Below are positions 1 through 14,599 of a stretch of DNA of 64,000 bases, one piece after another. A program made the position numbers and the translations under genes. The stretch comes from Blastocystis sp. Blastoise (lineage: Eukaryota; Sar; Bigyra; Opalinata; Blastocystidae): assembly GCA_039096225.1 (NCBI GenBank), contig JBBPEB010000029.1, positions 248,001-312,000 on the forward strand, read 5' to 3'. The notes under the pieces are model-generated. The model saw only the letters and a list, made by a program, of their open reading frames with translations. It did no database searches and was not told where the DNA came from. How positions within the stretch are numbered: position 1 is the first letter of the stretch; every line of letters starts with the position of its first letter.

Positions 1-424
1 TCATATACGGTTTTAAAACCGAATATGGAATTTTGACTGAGAAATGAAAAAACCGTATATACGGTTTTCTCAAAAAAAAACCGGTGATATATTCATATAC
101 GGTTTTTTGTAAATCTCTAGATAATATGCTTTAAAAAAGTGAATAATGTGTTGTTTCTGAAATTTAATATGAATCTCAAATAAGTTTATCTGAAAAAGAC
201 TGAATAAAAACCGCGAAAGTTGATGTTCAATAGAGTAATTTTTACAAAATTCTCATTAGTTTTTTTCAAAGATTTTCCAAGTTTTATTCTTTCTTATTTC
301 AATGTTTCATGATAATTAGACTATATTCAGCAACTTTAGGATATTTATTTATTGATTAAATCAAGGTATATCTTTTAAGAATAATAACATATTATCCTTC
401 TGTAATTATAGTTGAATTCAAGTA
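1..424. other. AT-rich upstream region with short inverted repeats
   Basis: No gene is seen here. The first 110 bases carry several imperfect palindromes built from CATATACGG, CCGTATATACGG and AAAACCG words, which could be the edge of a small inverted-repeat transposon cut by the window start. The rest is the presumed 5' region of the BTB gene that begins at 425. Confidence 0.4.
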
Positions 425-3400
425 ATGTCAACAACAGAATTTCAATTAACTGAAGAGAAATGTATTTGAATATTATTAATAATACCTTAATCTATTTTTA
501 GATTTATTTACATTCCAAGATGAGACGCAATTGTGGATTCCAAAAGAATTTATTGAGAAGTATCCTCAATTTCCCTTTTATAATATTATTGAGCACTCTG
601 AGAAATATGATGATGGAAGTTATTATATAGATATGCTTCCTTTTCATATTGAACAAGTGATTTCTTTTTTAATGGAAGAAAACATGGATATTGATTCATT
701 AGATTTGAAAGAAAGTTATGATATATATAAAACACTTTTTGAATACTCAGTTACGATCGATAAAGAAATTCAAAGTGATTTATTATTTCATATAGAAGAA
801 TTATTCTATAAATATTTGAAAAATAATAATTGTCATGTAGATAGATATCGTTATAACTATGTCAAATCATATATGCCTATGGATTTATTTGATTTCAATA
901 GGACATCAGTATGTATAAGAGGTAATTCTATGATTATTATTTATAAATAATATTATATATATAGGATTATTTACCCCTCAACGAAAAGATGAATTATTAT
1001 ATTATTCTCTTCTTATTAAAATGATGAATATTACTCAAGTTAGTATTGAATGTAAATATATATAATAATATAATATAAATAATAATATATATATAGATGA
1101 TTATTCTTCGAATATTCCATTAGAATATATATGTCCATCATGTATTAAAGATATATTCCCTTCATTAGAAAAATTAGCAATTACTGGTATATATATAATT
1201 TTATAATAATAAATATACATATAGTAATTACACATTATAAGAAAACTGATGTATTGTTGAATCCGAATAGTGATGAATATATAATGGAATATATTCGGTT
1301 ATTAAGTGAAAATGATTATGAAATAGAGAATCCTGAAGAACATGAATATTATACTGAATCAGAAATGAATGAATATAATAAGATTTCTTCTTTAGACCTG
1401 AATAAATTATATTATTCTCAGAATATGATTGAATCCTATAATAAAAGAAGAGAAAAGAATCAATTACCTAAATTATATAAATATATCGTTAATGAAGCTA
1501 TATATACAGATGATTATTCAAGTGTAGAAACTAATGAAGAAGAAGATGAATACACATTAGATGATGAAGTCAGAATTGAATATGATTGTATATATAATAT
1601 AAGAATATTATTTAGTTTATTATTATTATATATAGATAAAACAAATGATAAAACTTTCTCGTAAATAATTATATTATTTTTATTATACATTTTATTCTGA
1701 TACATTAAATAGTATTTATCAAGTATCTACTGAACATGGTATATCTCAATTATTACTTCTTCCTTCCTATTTGTGTATTTCAAAAATTGTTTTTAATGAA
1801 TGTAAATAAATATATATAATAAATATATTAATTTATTTTAGATTGGGGTTTTTACTGTATTCCTATGTTTTGCATGAAAATATTTGAAGAAGGTGTTCTT
1901 GATTCTTTAACTACATTAAAAATTAAATCGAGTATTTTCTTTTTGAACTATTATTAATATAATAATTCTGCATAGTTAAGAAATTAACAAATAAAATTGA
2001 TAAGAATTTATTTAACAAAATAATGGCAACTCATATATTCCCAAATGTTACCGAATTTATATATGATGATGATGATAATGGCATACATATATATTTATTA
2101 TGTTATTATTATTTATAGAATGGTTCCAATTATCTTTAATAAATAAAGAATGCTTCCCTAAATTACATATTATCAAATACGATACTGAAATAAGTATATT
2201 TATTTATTAATATATAAATTATGATTCTTGATTTAGCTACTGAAAATTTTAAGTCTCTATTTCCTGTTAACTTAATGTCTATGATTGATACTATTCATAT
2301 AAATAAAATTGATAGTGGTAAAAAAGATGAAATAGCTCTTCTATTAGAGGAGATAGTTTATACTCATTCAATTCATATTGATATAAATGGTATAATTATA
2401 TGTATTATATATATTTTTACATTTAAGAATATAATACTATATATATAATTTATTATATTTGCTTATTTATAATATAGATGATTTTATTTGTTATTTGCCG
2501 CATCTAAATGAATTGTTTAAAAAGAATCTGATTTCAATTGATTATCTTTCAAGTATGAAATATTCTTTATTCTTTTAACTTATTTTTTAATATTTTTTAT
2601 ATTTTATATACTATTCTTTAAAGTTTATTCTTCTCGTTCTGCAAATATAAATTTGTTTGAGTCTATTGAAAATAATAATCAAAATATTGATAGTTTATAT
2701 ATAAGATTTGAAGGTAGTTATTAATCTTAATAATAAATACATTGTTGATATATAATAATAATACTAGTATTTATTCATTTATAGATGATAAAGATAATGA
2801 AGATGATGTCAGAAATGCATTAAAAAGATTCTTTAATACTGATATATTAAAACATTTGAATTATTTATATGTTTCATGTATTTTCTTTCTTTAATTAGAT
2901 TATTATTTTTATGTTTAATATCTATAGTTGATGATGATATAAGTGTAGAATATTTAACATGGATATCAACTCTATTTAATGACAATAAATTTAATACTAT
3001 TCTTAAATTAGAAGTTAATTGTATGTTATATTATAAAACATATGAATATATATATAGTACGTTCTATAAAAAAAGACTCATCATCGGAGGCTTTAACTGC
3101 CTATGAAAATATAGTAGAGAAATTAATTCCTAAGGCTTCTATTGTTAAAATAAAAGGTAATTATTTATATAATTATTTTTTGTAAAGATAGTTTATTTAA
3201 TTAATTTTTATTATTATTGCTAGATTGTACTCTGTCTCTTATAAATCGATTAATTCCTAAAGGTTGTTTTCATAATACAACTCAATTAGTTCTAGGTATA
3301 TATCTATTAAATGAATATAATGTTTTTACATATAATATATTACATTTCATCCTAATCTTTTTATGAATATTAATATAGATATTAAAGGTATACCAGATGA

Positions 3401-4226
3401 TAATTTTTGTAAATTATATACTACGGATAATTTCCCTCAATTAAAATCTATCAACATTTGTATATATTTTAATAATAATGTTTTTTCTCTATTATGAATC
3501 ATATATATGTATATATATACACATTTCTTTATATAAAGGTAATTTTTTTAAAAATAATACATGTATATATAGGTGACCTTTACAATAGAAAATCGTGGAG
3601 TTCTTTTATTACAACATTTTGTAGATATATGAATAATAATAACTTTCCTTGGTCAAGTTTTATCCGATTAAATGGTATGTCATAAATGAATGATTCTATT
3701 CATAGTCATAACTGTTCTTTTTCTATAGATGGCTTTTCTTGTAATGATTATATTTATGATCCAAATAATTCAATCTTTCAATGTAAATATGATACTAATT
3801 CATTTATGAATACCATTATTGGTTCAAAAAGTAAACACATATAAGCTACTACAATATTATGTATATATAGATGCAACAATGAGTCAATATGAGATAGAAA
3901 CATTATTTGATTGTATAAATGAAAATAAAACTCAAAACATAAGAAGTTTAGCATTATGTATTTATATAAATATTTTATATTCATTCTTATAGATATTTAT
4001 AATAAGGAACAATTGTCAAAACTTACTAAATGTATGACTACTGGAAAATTTCCAAAATTGAAAGAGTTCTTGTTTGTTATGAGTATATATATGTTTTTAA
4101 TATTAATAATATTATATAGATTATGATATTTCAGATAAAACAATTAATATATATAAACAACAATTAAATGATTCCACATTTATTCAAGAAAATCACGTGG
4201 ATTTTGCATTTGATACATTTCATTAA
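425..4226 (+). CDS. Multi-exon BTB/POZ-domain gene with repeated leucine-rich-like exons
   Basis: The ATG is at 425. Exon 1 (425-461) is joined over a 40-bp intron (462-501) to exon 2 (502-921), which encodes a T1-like BTB domain: FQDET, then IPKEFIEKYP, then DGSYYID, then a VISFL helix and a SLDLKESYDIY helix. Further exons follow at 965-1051, 1097-1186, from 1225 and from 1713, each separated by AT-rich introns starting GTAA/GTAT and ending ATATAG. Downstream exons are short, rich in Leu/Ile/Asn and of similar design, like degenerate leucine-rich repeats. The probable stop is TAA at 4224-4226. Boundaries after about 1,800 are approximate. BTB domains usually mediate dimerisation or cullin-3 binding, but the function here is unknown. 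A paralogue lies at 26,538. Confidence 0.6.
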
Positions 4227-5804
4227 TTCTCTTGTATATTTATATTTATAGTTTATATTATTATATATTTTTTATCAATTTCTTGTTATTATTCTTATTT
4301 ATTAACGTTTCCATACAGTTTGGATATAATTTACTGAAATATATTTTCGTGTTTTATTTGAAAGAAAGAAAATAGTTGAGATAGATAAAATATTAATTTT
4401 TTGTAACATATATACATGACATACACATAATAGAATATTATTTAATGTTTATTATGAATTTAGTGTTATAGTATTTATGATGTTTTAACTTTATAAATAA
4501 TTCTACAAAATTATAATTATTGAATAACATTTTCATATATAATGTTAAAACTGTTTTTAATTTGTTTGTATATAATATAAAAAAGTGAATGGCTTCTTGA
4601 TAAACATTTTTATGAGTATATTAAGAGAATAAATGAGATTTTAAATATTTTTTTGTTTTATTTACTATTTTTTATAATATTTTAGTGTTTATATAAAAAG
4701 TCGCTAAAAAGTATTCAAAAACAATCAAAATGTATTATTTAATGAAATACATTTTTTATTTTCAATATAGAATAGTTTATATGAAGTATTAGTTATATAA
4801 TTAAAGAGAAATACGATGAATCTAATCATAATTATATTATTATATATATTTGGAAGAAATATATTTTTATCAAACTACATTGAGAGTAATATAATATTTT
4901 GTGATTTAATTCTTATTAAGGTTATTATATATTAAATCATTTTTACATATAGAAGATTATATGAGAATTATGGACGGCATATAGTTTAATAAAATTTCAT
5001 TTAGTTATATGTATCTGTTTATTACTATATAAGCGAAACATATAAACGATATATATTTCTATTACCAATAATAATATCTTATTGAATAAAATATCAAAGA
5101 TAGTTATTCTTCATCATAGTCATATAGATAATATATTATCTATATGAATATGATGATTTAGATGTCTTCATAAATTATTGATAAAAAATATAGGGGACCA
5201 AAATAATATTCAATATTATTTTGGTAGAGTGAGAAGAAGGAGTTAGAAAGCACAGGAGTGATAATTTTATCAAGAGATTATAGAAGAGATTCTATTTGAG
5301 TAATAGAAACATATTATATAAATATATTATAAAAATAAATAAAACTTAGTAAATATAGTCAGAAATCAGGAATGATTACCAAAAGAATAGAGCTATTTAT
5401 TTCTAGATAAGTAATAGTTATCAGATATAAATGTATGGATATATTGTAAATAAAAATAGAAACGTATATATTAAAAATAAGTAGTTAGTAATCAAAATGT
5501 AAATTATGCAAGAAATATAAATTGATTAGACATACAATTCTGTTTGTAGTATCTTCTATATTTTTAATTAGTATTCAATTCGTTATTTTAAGTAAAAAAT
5601 GAAACGAAGATCCACAATGAGTTACCTATTTTTGGAAATTATTGAGATATTGTTATATATCATAATAATTATTAATCATTTAAAATAATAGTTTTCATTT
5701 TAAGTGAATAATAAGAGAATAATGAAGAAATAAAAGAATTTAATTGAAAAAATAAAAATAAACAAGGGAAAAACAATATTTATTTAATTAGCATTATTTC
5801 ATTA
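4227..5804. other. AT-rich intergenic region
   Basis: No gene is seen. The only clear structure is a perfect palindrome with 13-bp arms around a single base (5198-5210 and 5212-5224, CCAAAATAATATT and its complement), which could be a hairpin or the core of a small inverted-repeat element. Confidence 0.5.
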
Positions 5805-7255
5805 ATGGTGAAAGAAAAGGTATTATTTGATATTGATAAATTCAATAGATTGAAGGAGAATATCAATATATATGAAGAATTGATGAAAGATGTTGTTAAT
5901 GTTTTCTCAGCTGTAATGAATCTTGGTATACATTCTGGAATGTCGATTAATAGACTTATAAAACATATTGGAAATGATTATATTGAAAAGGAAGGTGAAA
6001 GAAATGAATTTGAAAAGAAATCTGTTTATAAAAGTTAAAACAACGAAAATATGAATGTCAATATGGATGCTCGTAATACTAATGATAATGATCAAATTCG
6101 ATTTACCAATAATAGTCCTATATTTCAAATATCAAAAACTATTTTAGATACTTTGAAAGGTTCTTTTATAGATGATCAACGTGAAGAAGAAAAAAGAACG
6201 AATGATGGATCTATATATCTTGATTATCCTGGAAATGATATTTTTTTTTATTATTTATTAGATTATTTGAATGGAAAGAAAATTAATTTTGATTCTTTTT
6301 GTTATGAAGAACAATTAGAAATATTAGATATTAGAATATTGTTGCTTAGTAATTCCTATAGAATTAATAGATTGTAGAGAAAGAAGAGATCGAAAGATGA
6401 AGAAATATGAAAAACAAGATGAAGTTTCTTTGATTATAAATGGAAATAAGAATGATACTATTAAAGAGTATTTAATAAAGAACGACTTATGGAATAATTA
6501 TATTATACATTATGATAAGGGATTTATTCATAAAATCCCATAGAAGATAATTTTTATATGAATAAGAAATATGAATATATTGAATATATTAGTCAATATG
6601 TAATGAATGGAACTATAGATATAGAAACTGAAAAAATTGTTTATATTGATAAAGAATTATTAGAGAAAGAAATGATTGAATTATTTGGTGATAAAAGAAA
6701 AGAAGAAACGAAAGAAGCGATGATACCCCTAAAATTCTAGCAATTAACTATTATAAATAGAGAACTTGAGATATCCTAACAAAATGGATTGGAACTGAAA
6801 AGAAATGGAAATTATTTAGGTATTATTATTAGTATATTATTATTATAATTATATATATAAAACAAGTGAACATAATTATTTTAGTTGAATTCCATAAATA
6901 TTGTGACAATAAAGGAGAAACAATAGTATTCATCAAATATAATGGTCATAATAATCATATAAATATATTTGGATATACGCTAATCAGAAATGGACTGGTT
7001 CAGGTAATATATATTATTCATATAATTAATATTCATTACATATATATACAGAATGGAAATTTTAATCAAAAGAATTTCTATGTACATTAAGTGATGAACA
7101 TAATATTCCTCCTACTCAATATGATTATACATATTATAATACTATTTTTTGAATATATTGTTCTTCTTCTTATGGTCCTATGTTTGGAGGTGGCTATGAT
7201 ATCACTATATTGGATGATTATCATATACTAATTCTACTTATTATCTTCATATTCT
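5805..7255 (+). pseudogene. Decayed BTB-TLDc domain gene
   Basis: An ATG at 5805 opens a predicted helical segment (about 77 codons) that stops at 6036-6038. The same frame resumes at 6051 with a T1-like BTB domain (QIRFTNNSPIFQIS, then DGSIYLDYP, then FFYYLLDYLNGKKI). From about 6,770 to 7,255 the pieces of a TLDc domain can be recognised in different frames: WIGTEKKWK, FHKYCDNKGETIVFIK, a near-FGGYT motif missing a glycine, LSDEHNIPPTQYDY and SSYGPMFGGGYDI. TLDc domains are linked to oxidative-stress resistance and V-ATPase binding. Some breaks could be introns (for example GTAATAT...ATACAG near 7010-7050), but in-frame stops at 6036 and about 7063 and the frame jumps make a pseudogene the best reading. 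Confidence 0.6.
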
Positions 7256-7814
7256 TATGTTACACTAAATACTCCTCAAAAAGCATTTATTATTTGTAAT
7301 ATACTAATAATTTTAAGTCTAAAATAGCTTTATTACAAAAGACTATAAAGTATGGGGAATAAATATATAAATATCAAATAATTTATAATAATTTTAGTCA
7401 ATCATATTGTGTATGTATTTCATTTTTGTAGTATATGTAGAGACTTTTTATACACTTTTTTAAATGTATATTTTCAATAAAAGATTTTGTAACACTATCA
7501 TTTGAATATTTATATTCTATAATATCATTTATATAAAAAATTTGACAATTTTTCGGTTTCAAGGATTTTATATGTTACTGTTTTAAATGAAATTTCATGT
7601 AAACATTATAATAATATAATTTTTACCATACACATATGAATAACTTGATTTTTTAGATGATAAAATATTTAAAAAAGTAGATAATTTAATAATGAATAAA
7701 GTATTCAAGAAAATCTAAGTAAAAATAAATAAAAAGTATATATATATATTCGAGTATATAGTATTTATATAGGAATATACAACGAATAAATAAATATATA
7801 TATATATATATAAT
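7256..7814. other. AT-rich intergenic region
   Basis: No gene, RNA or organised repeat is seen between the TLDc remnant and the 3' end of the minus-strand BTB gene. Confidence 0.5.
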
Positions 7815-10800
7815 TTAGTAATATTCTTCACCATCACTATGTATTTCACCAAATGAGCGACTAGATATATCTAAATTATTATTGGTTTCTTCTATATAAT
7901 TATTCAATAATGGCATATAATCATCGATATCTATCTTATCTGTGCTACCTAAAATATATATAATTATCAATATAATTATATATATATATACATATATATA
8001 CATTTAACATTGAAAACTAAGAAATTCAAATAAGGAAATGAATCATTTATAATTAATTGTATAAATTTCTTCATATAAGTGTTGTTAATTATACCTATGA
8101 TTATAGAAACATATGTATATATATAATAATAATACCATATTGAAAATAATATTTATATATACATAAGTATAAATTTGTGATTCCTTTTGTATATGGTTTT
8201 TGTAGTTCATTATAAATATATTCAGAATAGTCAAGAAAAAGATCATAATTAAAAAGAATTCTACAATTCATTTTAATGTAATAGCATGGCTTATGAGAAT
8301 AAAAGCAGAAAGAAGGAAATATAGTAAAAAGACTTTCATTATTATCTGCTATATATAATAATAAAATAGATATAAATCATATATATAAATATAAATCATA
8401 TATATACAATAATCATCAATGACATCAAATTGTTCTAAACTTGGAAGAGAATCTGAAGAACAATTAGTGATTGCTACTATGAAAGGATAAACACATTCAT
8501 ACGGGTCTCTGTTAATATCTATATATATATATATATATATATTTAAAAATAAATATTATATATACATATATACCAGGATATCTTAGAGGACAATCTAAAC
8601 TGATTGATTGAAGATGAATTAGTTTTTTAGTATTAATAAAATCTGATATATTATTAAACATTTCAAATGGATATATCTCAGTATCGTTTGGATAATTTTT
8701 ATACTTATCACCTATATATATAATCTAATTTAAACAATATATATACGCATATAGATTCTCATTTCGTTTAAATTAATCCATAATGATAAATTTGTGGACT
8801 CATTAGTTAAAAATAAACAGTTCAGCATAAATATTGCTATATAAATAAATATGATTATATATCAATTATCATATATAAGTATTTATGTACGTAAATATAA
8901 AGTCCGGATATTGTTTGTAAATAAAGAGAGAAATTCTAATAGAATTCTATTCATTTCAGAAATTTGATTCTCATTATGGAAAACTACGAATGATTTAGTT
9001 CCATGGCCTATTGTTATATAAAAATTTAAGCATGAAACTAAATATTTAATAATTATACTAATATCAATTTTTGTGACATTATTTCAATACTTATTACGTA
9101 GAATAGGTAATAATATATTGAAGAATTTTAAATATTCATTTATTTCAAAATCATAAACTATAAATTGTAAATTTTTTGATAGCAATACTATTATTATTAT
9201 ATTTATACATACAAGTAAAATGAATTTCTATCAAATTTGTAGTATTGATAGTTTGTAGAAGATTTTGAATTTCATATATCTTATCTATTAAATCTTTTTC
9301 AATGTCTATATATATATAATAATATATTTTAATAAAATAAAAAAAATCAGAAATAATCTATGAATCTATTTCAAAAAGAGAAATATATATATATATACCT
9401 ATATTAAGACATTTTATAAAGCAATGGCTTAAATCAAATGAATAATCATGAATATACTGGTATCTTTCACTTACTACATATAATATATATTATATATATT
9501 ATATCATAATATATACTACTAATTTCTAATATATTAAAATTGATTATTTCGGAATCAAATAACTGTTTCCATAATTCATTGTACTCATGAATTGCAAAAT
9601 CAACTATATAAATATGTTATTTATAAATAACTAAAATATATTATATATATATTATTAATATACACTGAATCTTAAATTCATGATATTGTTTTATTTGACA
9701 CATAGTATTAACAAAAGATTGATTTAATAGAATAATATCGTTACCTTGATTATATATACATATAGTATCTACTAATTTAATTAAAGAAACAGGAATTAAT
9801 GATGAAATAATGCTAATACTATTTTGATAATAGGAATAGAATTCCTTATTATTAATAGTATAAATAGATAATGTAGGGAAATGATCTCTTGTTATTAAAG
9901 TAACGATTTCTTGATATAATAATATGTTAGGGTTATCTCTTGTAATTTCTATATTATATACATATAAATAATTAACAAATTGCATATATATACCATTTAT
10001 CTGCAAAGTTTTAACATTTGGAAATACATGAGTTCGTATAATTTCTATAAATAATTGTATATATTCAGGATACATACTACAGTTAATAACTATATATATA
10101 TATAGTTAAATAGAGTATAACTATAGATATACAACTATTTAGTGACATTATCTGTATATTATCAAATATTCCTTCACTTATTGATTTAAAAAATGGGGAA
10201 ATATCTGCTTCTAACAGAAAACAGTTGCGAGCTATATGTATTATGCATTATATGTATAATATACAGTTCCGAAAGTTTCTTAATTGTTTAGAAATAGGTA
10301 ATTTGAGTAGATAATTATCGATTTGATAGCAACGGTATGCATATTCACTACCACTACTATATAATATATAATAAAAAAGTATATATTGTAGCTTATTAAA
10401 ATAAATCAATATATATATATATAATACTAATAATCATAGATATATTTTGAATATGATATTGTTGGATTGGAAATATTCAGTTCTATATTTTAAAATATAA
10501 TAGAATATAGTAATAATAATATATATATATATATATATTATACGTCCATTTTCTTCAAGAAATGAAAATTTATATGTAACATAGTCATTCTTTTTAGAAA
10601 TAATAGTTTCATTGTTTTTATTAATTACTTCTTGTTTATGATTTCTTGGAATATATTCATAAAATGAATTAATATATAAATCAGGTTTCTCATTATCATT
10701 TTCATTCTTTATTTCTTCATCAATATCAATAGGTATTATTTCATGATGAATATTCTCTTCTTCTTCTTGATAGTGATTCTCATTATTTATTGATGAGTGT

Positions 10801-11120
10801 AATGTAATTGTATTATCAGGTAAAGAGAATGCATATATATCGGGCTGAGTAGAAATATATTCATCATAAGCTTCAGGATAATATTTCTTGTAATATTGTC
10901 GTTTATATTCTTTATATAATATTATATAACGAGGATCAGAAGGAGGTATACATATCTCTTTATTTAGTTCTATTACCGAAACTATATATATAAAGGTATA
11001 TATATGCTAATAAACATATATTTACTTTCAATTGTATATTCTTCTATTTTTGGAAATAGTTCATGTAAATTGGAGGGATATATATATTCATAAGGAATAT
11101 CCACATAAAATTCAACTATG

Positions 11121-11215
<95 letters not shown>

Positions 11216-11338
11216 TTATATAAAAGTGAAACAAAACTTACATTCTACTTGTACTCTTTTAATATTAAATACATCAAATAATCGTGAATATTCCTGAAAC
11301 TTTTCATTTCTTTCCTTTGTTATTTCACCTAAAAAGAT

Positions 11339-11378
<40 letters not shown>

Positions 11379-11910
11379 GAATGTATAATTGTTGTGCAAT
11401 ATGACCTTCTTTATAAGATAAATCTTCATTATAAGGTTCATAATATCTATTAATATATATTTTACATAATAATAATAATATAATATATAATTACATTGAA
11501 CAATCATTCTGTTTCATAAAAATATTTAAAAATGATTGGAGAACAGCTTCTATTTTATCCTTAATATCAATTATATCATTTCCAAAGAAATAATCTGCAG
11601 CATCTCTTATTTCACAAACTTCATTCATGGATAAAGATTCAAGTGAAATATTTCCTTCCATATATAAAATCAAAGAATCAACAGAATATCTTGAAGAATC
11701 TATATAGTAAGCATCTTCACCTTGCAAATAATTAGCAGAATTTTCAAGTGTTAGTGATAACAACGACGTTGGATATTTCTTCAAAAAAGACAATTCAACA
11801 CTTATTCTACTTTCATCGTTAAAAATGAAATCAACAGTATCTCTTGTATATTTAGAGACTGATTTTGAAGGTTTAAGACTATGTTTTTGTTGTTTAGTTT
11901 TTGAATCCAT
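7815..11910 (-). CDS. Second multi-exon BTB/POZ-domain gene
   Basis: The start is taken at the ATG at 11910 (MDSKTKQQ). Exon 1 runs to about 11,500 and encodes a lysine/serine-rich leader and a BTB-like domain: VDFIFNDESRISVELSFLKKYP, then DAYYIDSSRYSVDSLILYMEG, then SLESLSMNEVCEIRDAADYF. Downstream exons on the minus strand are short and separated by AT-rich introns ending in ATAG. They include an acidic Asp/Glu/Asn-rich segment (about 10,980-10,545) and a leucine-rich-like segment (about 10,075-9,665). The last exon ends at TAA 7815-7817 after an acidic tail. Organisation parallels the plus-strand BTB gene at 425, so both belong to one family. Exact exon boundaries in the middle are not resolved, and the function is unknown. 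Confidence 0.55.
11124..11212. repeat. (AT)n microsatellite within the BTB gene
   Basis: About 89 bp of uninterrupted AT dinucleotides lie inside the minus-strand BTB gene, most likely in an intron. Translated, it gives a meaningless Ile-Tyr run. Confidence 0.9.
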
Positions 11911-12186
11911 CAATTAATCTAGTAGTTGAATTATTTTAATTTAACATATAATATGTAGCATACTAATACAAGCAATTATCTATGAATCAAACACTATAAA
12001 TAATAATTTGATAATGAATAAATTAAAATAAATATAAAATTGTTATAGTTTTTTTTGAGATTTGATTTAGAATACTGCAAAAAGAAACTGAAATGGTTAA
12101 TTATCCAGTTTAAACCAGATAAAATATCTTTCCACGGGAATACTATTATATGGCTTTTATTTTTAATATCATTTTTAACACTAAAT

Positions 12187-13483
12187 ATGGCAGATAATTC
12201 GATATATGTATATTATAAATGATACACTGATGCTTATCATTATAAATAGTTAAAATACTATGGATCTTCAAAACATTGTGGCTATTGTGATTCAAAAACG
12301 GATGGTAGAACGTATCGTTGATAATATGAATCTATTCACTGTGTATAGTGATTATTATTCTGTTGATTATTTGACTTGCCAACAATATCAAGGTGTGTTT
12401 TTTTCCTCATTTCATTATTTATCTGTTTAGATTTGATGGATCATGGATGGAGACGTGGTGGAAAATATATTTATTTGCCTGATAACGAAAATAATTGTTG
12501 TCCTCAAATCACAGTGCGAAATTGCATGAGTACATTTTGTGCTACAAAGCATCAACAACGTGTATTTAAATTGTTATCACTAGTAATAAAATATATAACT
12601 ATAACTCTAGGTTAAGAAGCAATTCTATGATTATATTGAAGGAAAAAATCATACTGTTCCAAAAAAGAATCAAACAAAAACAACAGTTCATATGTATTTT
12701 ATTATGTTGTTTTATATTATATTAGACCCGAAATCTATAAAGAATCGATATCCACGTTGATACTTGATTCGTTTCAAAATAGTTTATCTTTGAGTTCTCT
12801 AAAAACTGTTGATTCTTCATTTATAAATGTATTTATAGGATAAGTTTTATAATATATATATATATGTTGTTTATAATATATAAGTTTTATAATATATATG
12901 CTGTTTATAATATATAAATTTTATAATATATATATGTTGTTTATAGTTATCAATAAAATATGAAAAACATATTCCATTTATTTCAAGTACATTTCTATTG
13001 AAAATATTACCAATAGTATGCCTATATATATTTATATATTATTATTATTGATATGAATAAATAACTTTATTATTGTTGACTTTTTTATTACATCTTGTTT
13101 TATTTATGATTATAATTAGATATATATTCTTTATGTAAAGTATATAAATACTATATATGTTTCTATAGATAAAAAGAGAATATAAGGGTGATATTGATTT
13201 ATTAATTCATCAATTTGAAGATAATTTACAAAGAAAAATAAAAGATAATTCTATATATTCATTTATTCAAAGTGTATCCATTCAAAAGAATTATATTAAT
13301 ATATATATTAAAGATTGTTGTATATATATATGTATATTGTATTATTAATATATTTTATATAACAATAGTGACAAAGGATATTTATTTAACAAAAGATATT
13401 CAAAATAATAATAATAATAATATACACGTAAATCCATTCTTTATAAATAAGTATATTATTATTTTAATATATATTTATAATAT

Positions 13484-13523
<40 letters not shown>

Positions 13524-14599
13524 TTATTATTCTAGTAAACCCCATATATTGACATTTTCTCTGGAAAAACCTTCTTTTATGCGTGAACTATATGAGTTAT
13601 ATAAGAAATATCAAAAAGAGGTGTTTCATGAAGATGATGTTACTGAAGAGAGTTATAAAGAAAATAATATTGATACTTGTCTCATTTATGTATATAATAA
13701 TAATATATAATATAATATTATATATATATGTATAGAGTTCTAAGGAGGATGTGTATTACGGTACATATTACTATATATGGTACCTAGATAATGTCCCTAT
13801 TGCAGTTGATATTTTAGATATTCTTCCTGGTGGTATTGTATATATATATATATTTAATTATTATTATTATTTTTAATAGAAAAGAAATAATATATATATA
13901 AATAGAAAGAATAAGAATACTAGTATTCTTTTATATATATTTGTTAATTCTTTATATATATAGAGTTCTGTATATTTCTTTTATGATCCTATATATAAAC
14001 CATTATCACTTGGAATTGTATCGATATTAAAAGAAATTGAACTTACGAAACAAGTATATATATATATTATTATTATTAATATGTATATAATAGTTACATT
14101 TACCTTGTCATTACCTTGGTTATTATGTATATAATTGTCCAAAAATGATATATAAAACTCAATTTGGTCCTTGTGAATTATTTTGTCAACAAACACAACG
14201 ATGGTATCCATTAAAAGAAGCACTACTTGCTCTACATAATAATAAGTATATATATATATATATGTTTATTTTTGATATATTACTTTTATATTTTGTTTTT
14301 ATAAATGTAAAATTAATACAATAAACATATATATATATAGAAATGGTCCTTTAAGTTTATCTTCAAGTGTTTTAGAATATAAAAATAATATACATAAATT
14401 ATATTTAGAAAAGAAAAGTCATTTTTATTGGAATTCTGATTCTTTACATATATCTATTCCTGAAGAGTATAAAGTTAATGAATATATTATATTTCCTATA
14501 TTATATATATTTTTTAAAGATGAAACAAATCTTCAAAATATATGTACGAAAACTATTCATGGATTATTATTCGTTGATAATATATTCTTTGATTTTTAA
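12187..14599 (+). CDS. ATE1: Arginyl-tRNA--protein transferase (ATE1), micro-exon gene
   Basis: ATE1 moves arginine from Arg-tRNA to the N-terminus of proteins and so marks them for the N-degron pathway. Exon 1 is 12187-12207 (7 codons). A 42-bp intron leads to exon 2 (12250-12311), encoding YYGSSKHCGYCDS, the family's N-terminal cysteine motif. A 37-bp intron leads to exon 3 (12349-12392) and then exon 4 from 12431, encoding LMDHGWRRGGKYIYLPD and NNCCPQITVRNC. Later exons give ELYELYKKYQKEVFHEDD, IAVDILDILPG, SSVYFFYDPIYKPLSLGI and NCPKMIYKTQFGPCELF, all ATE1 signatures in the right order. The stop is at 14597-14599. Exon junctions between about 12,570 and 13,560 are uncertain. The gene looks functional. 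Confidence 0.85.
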
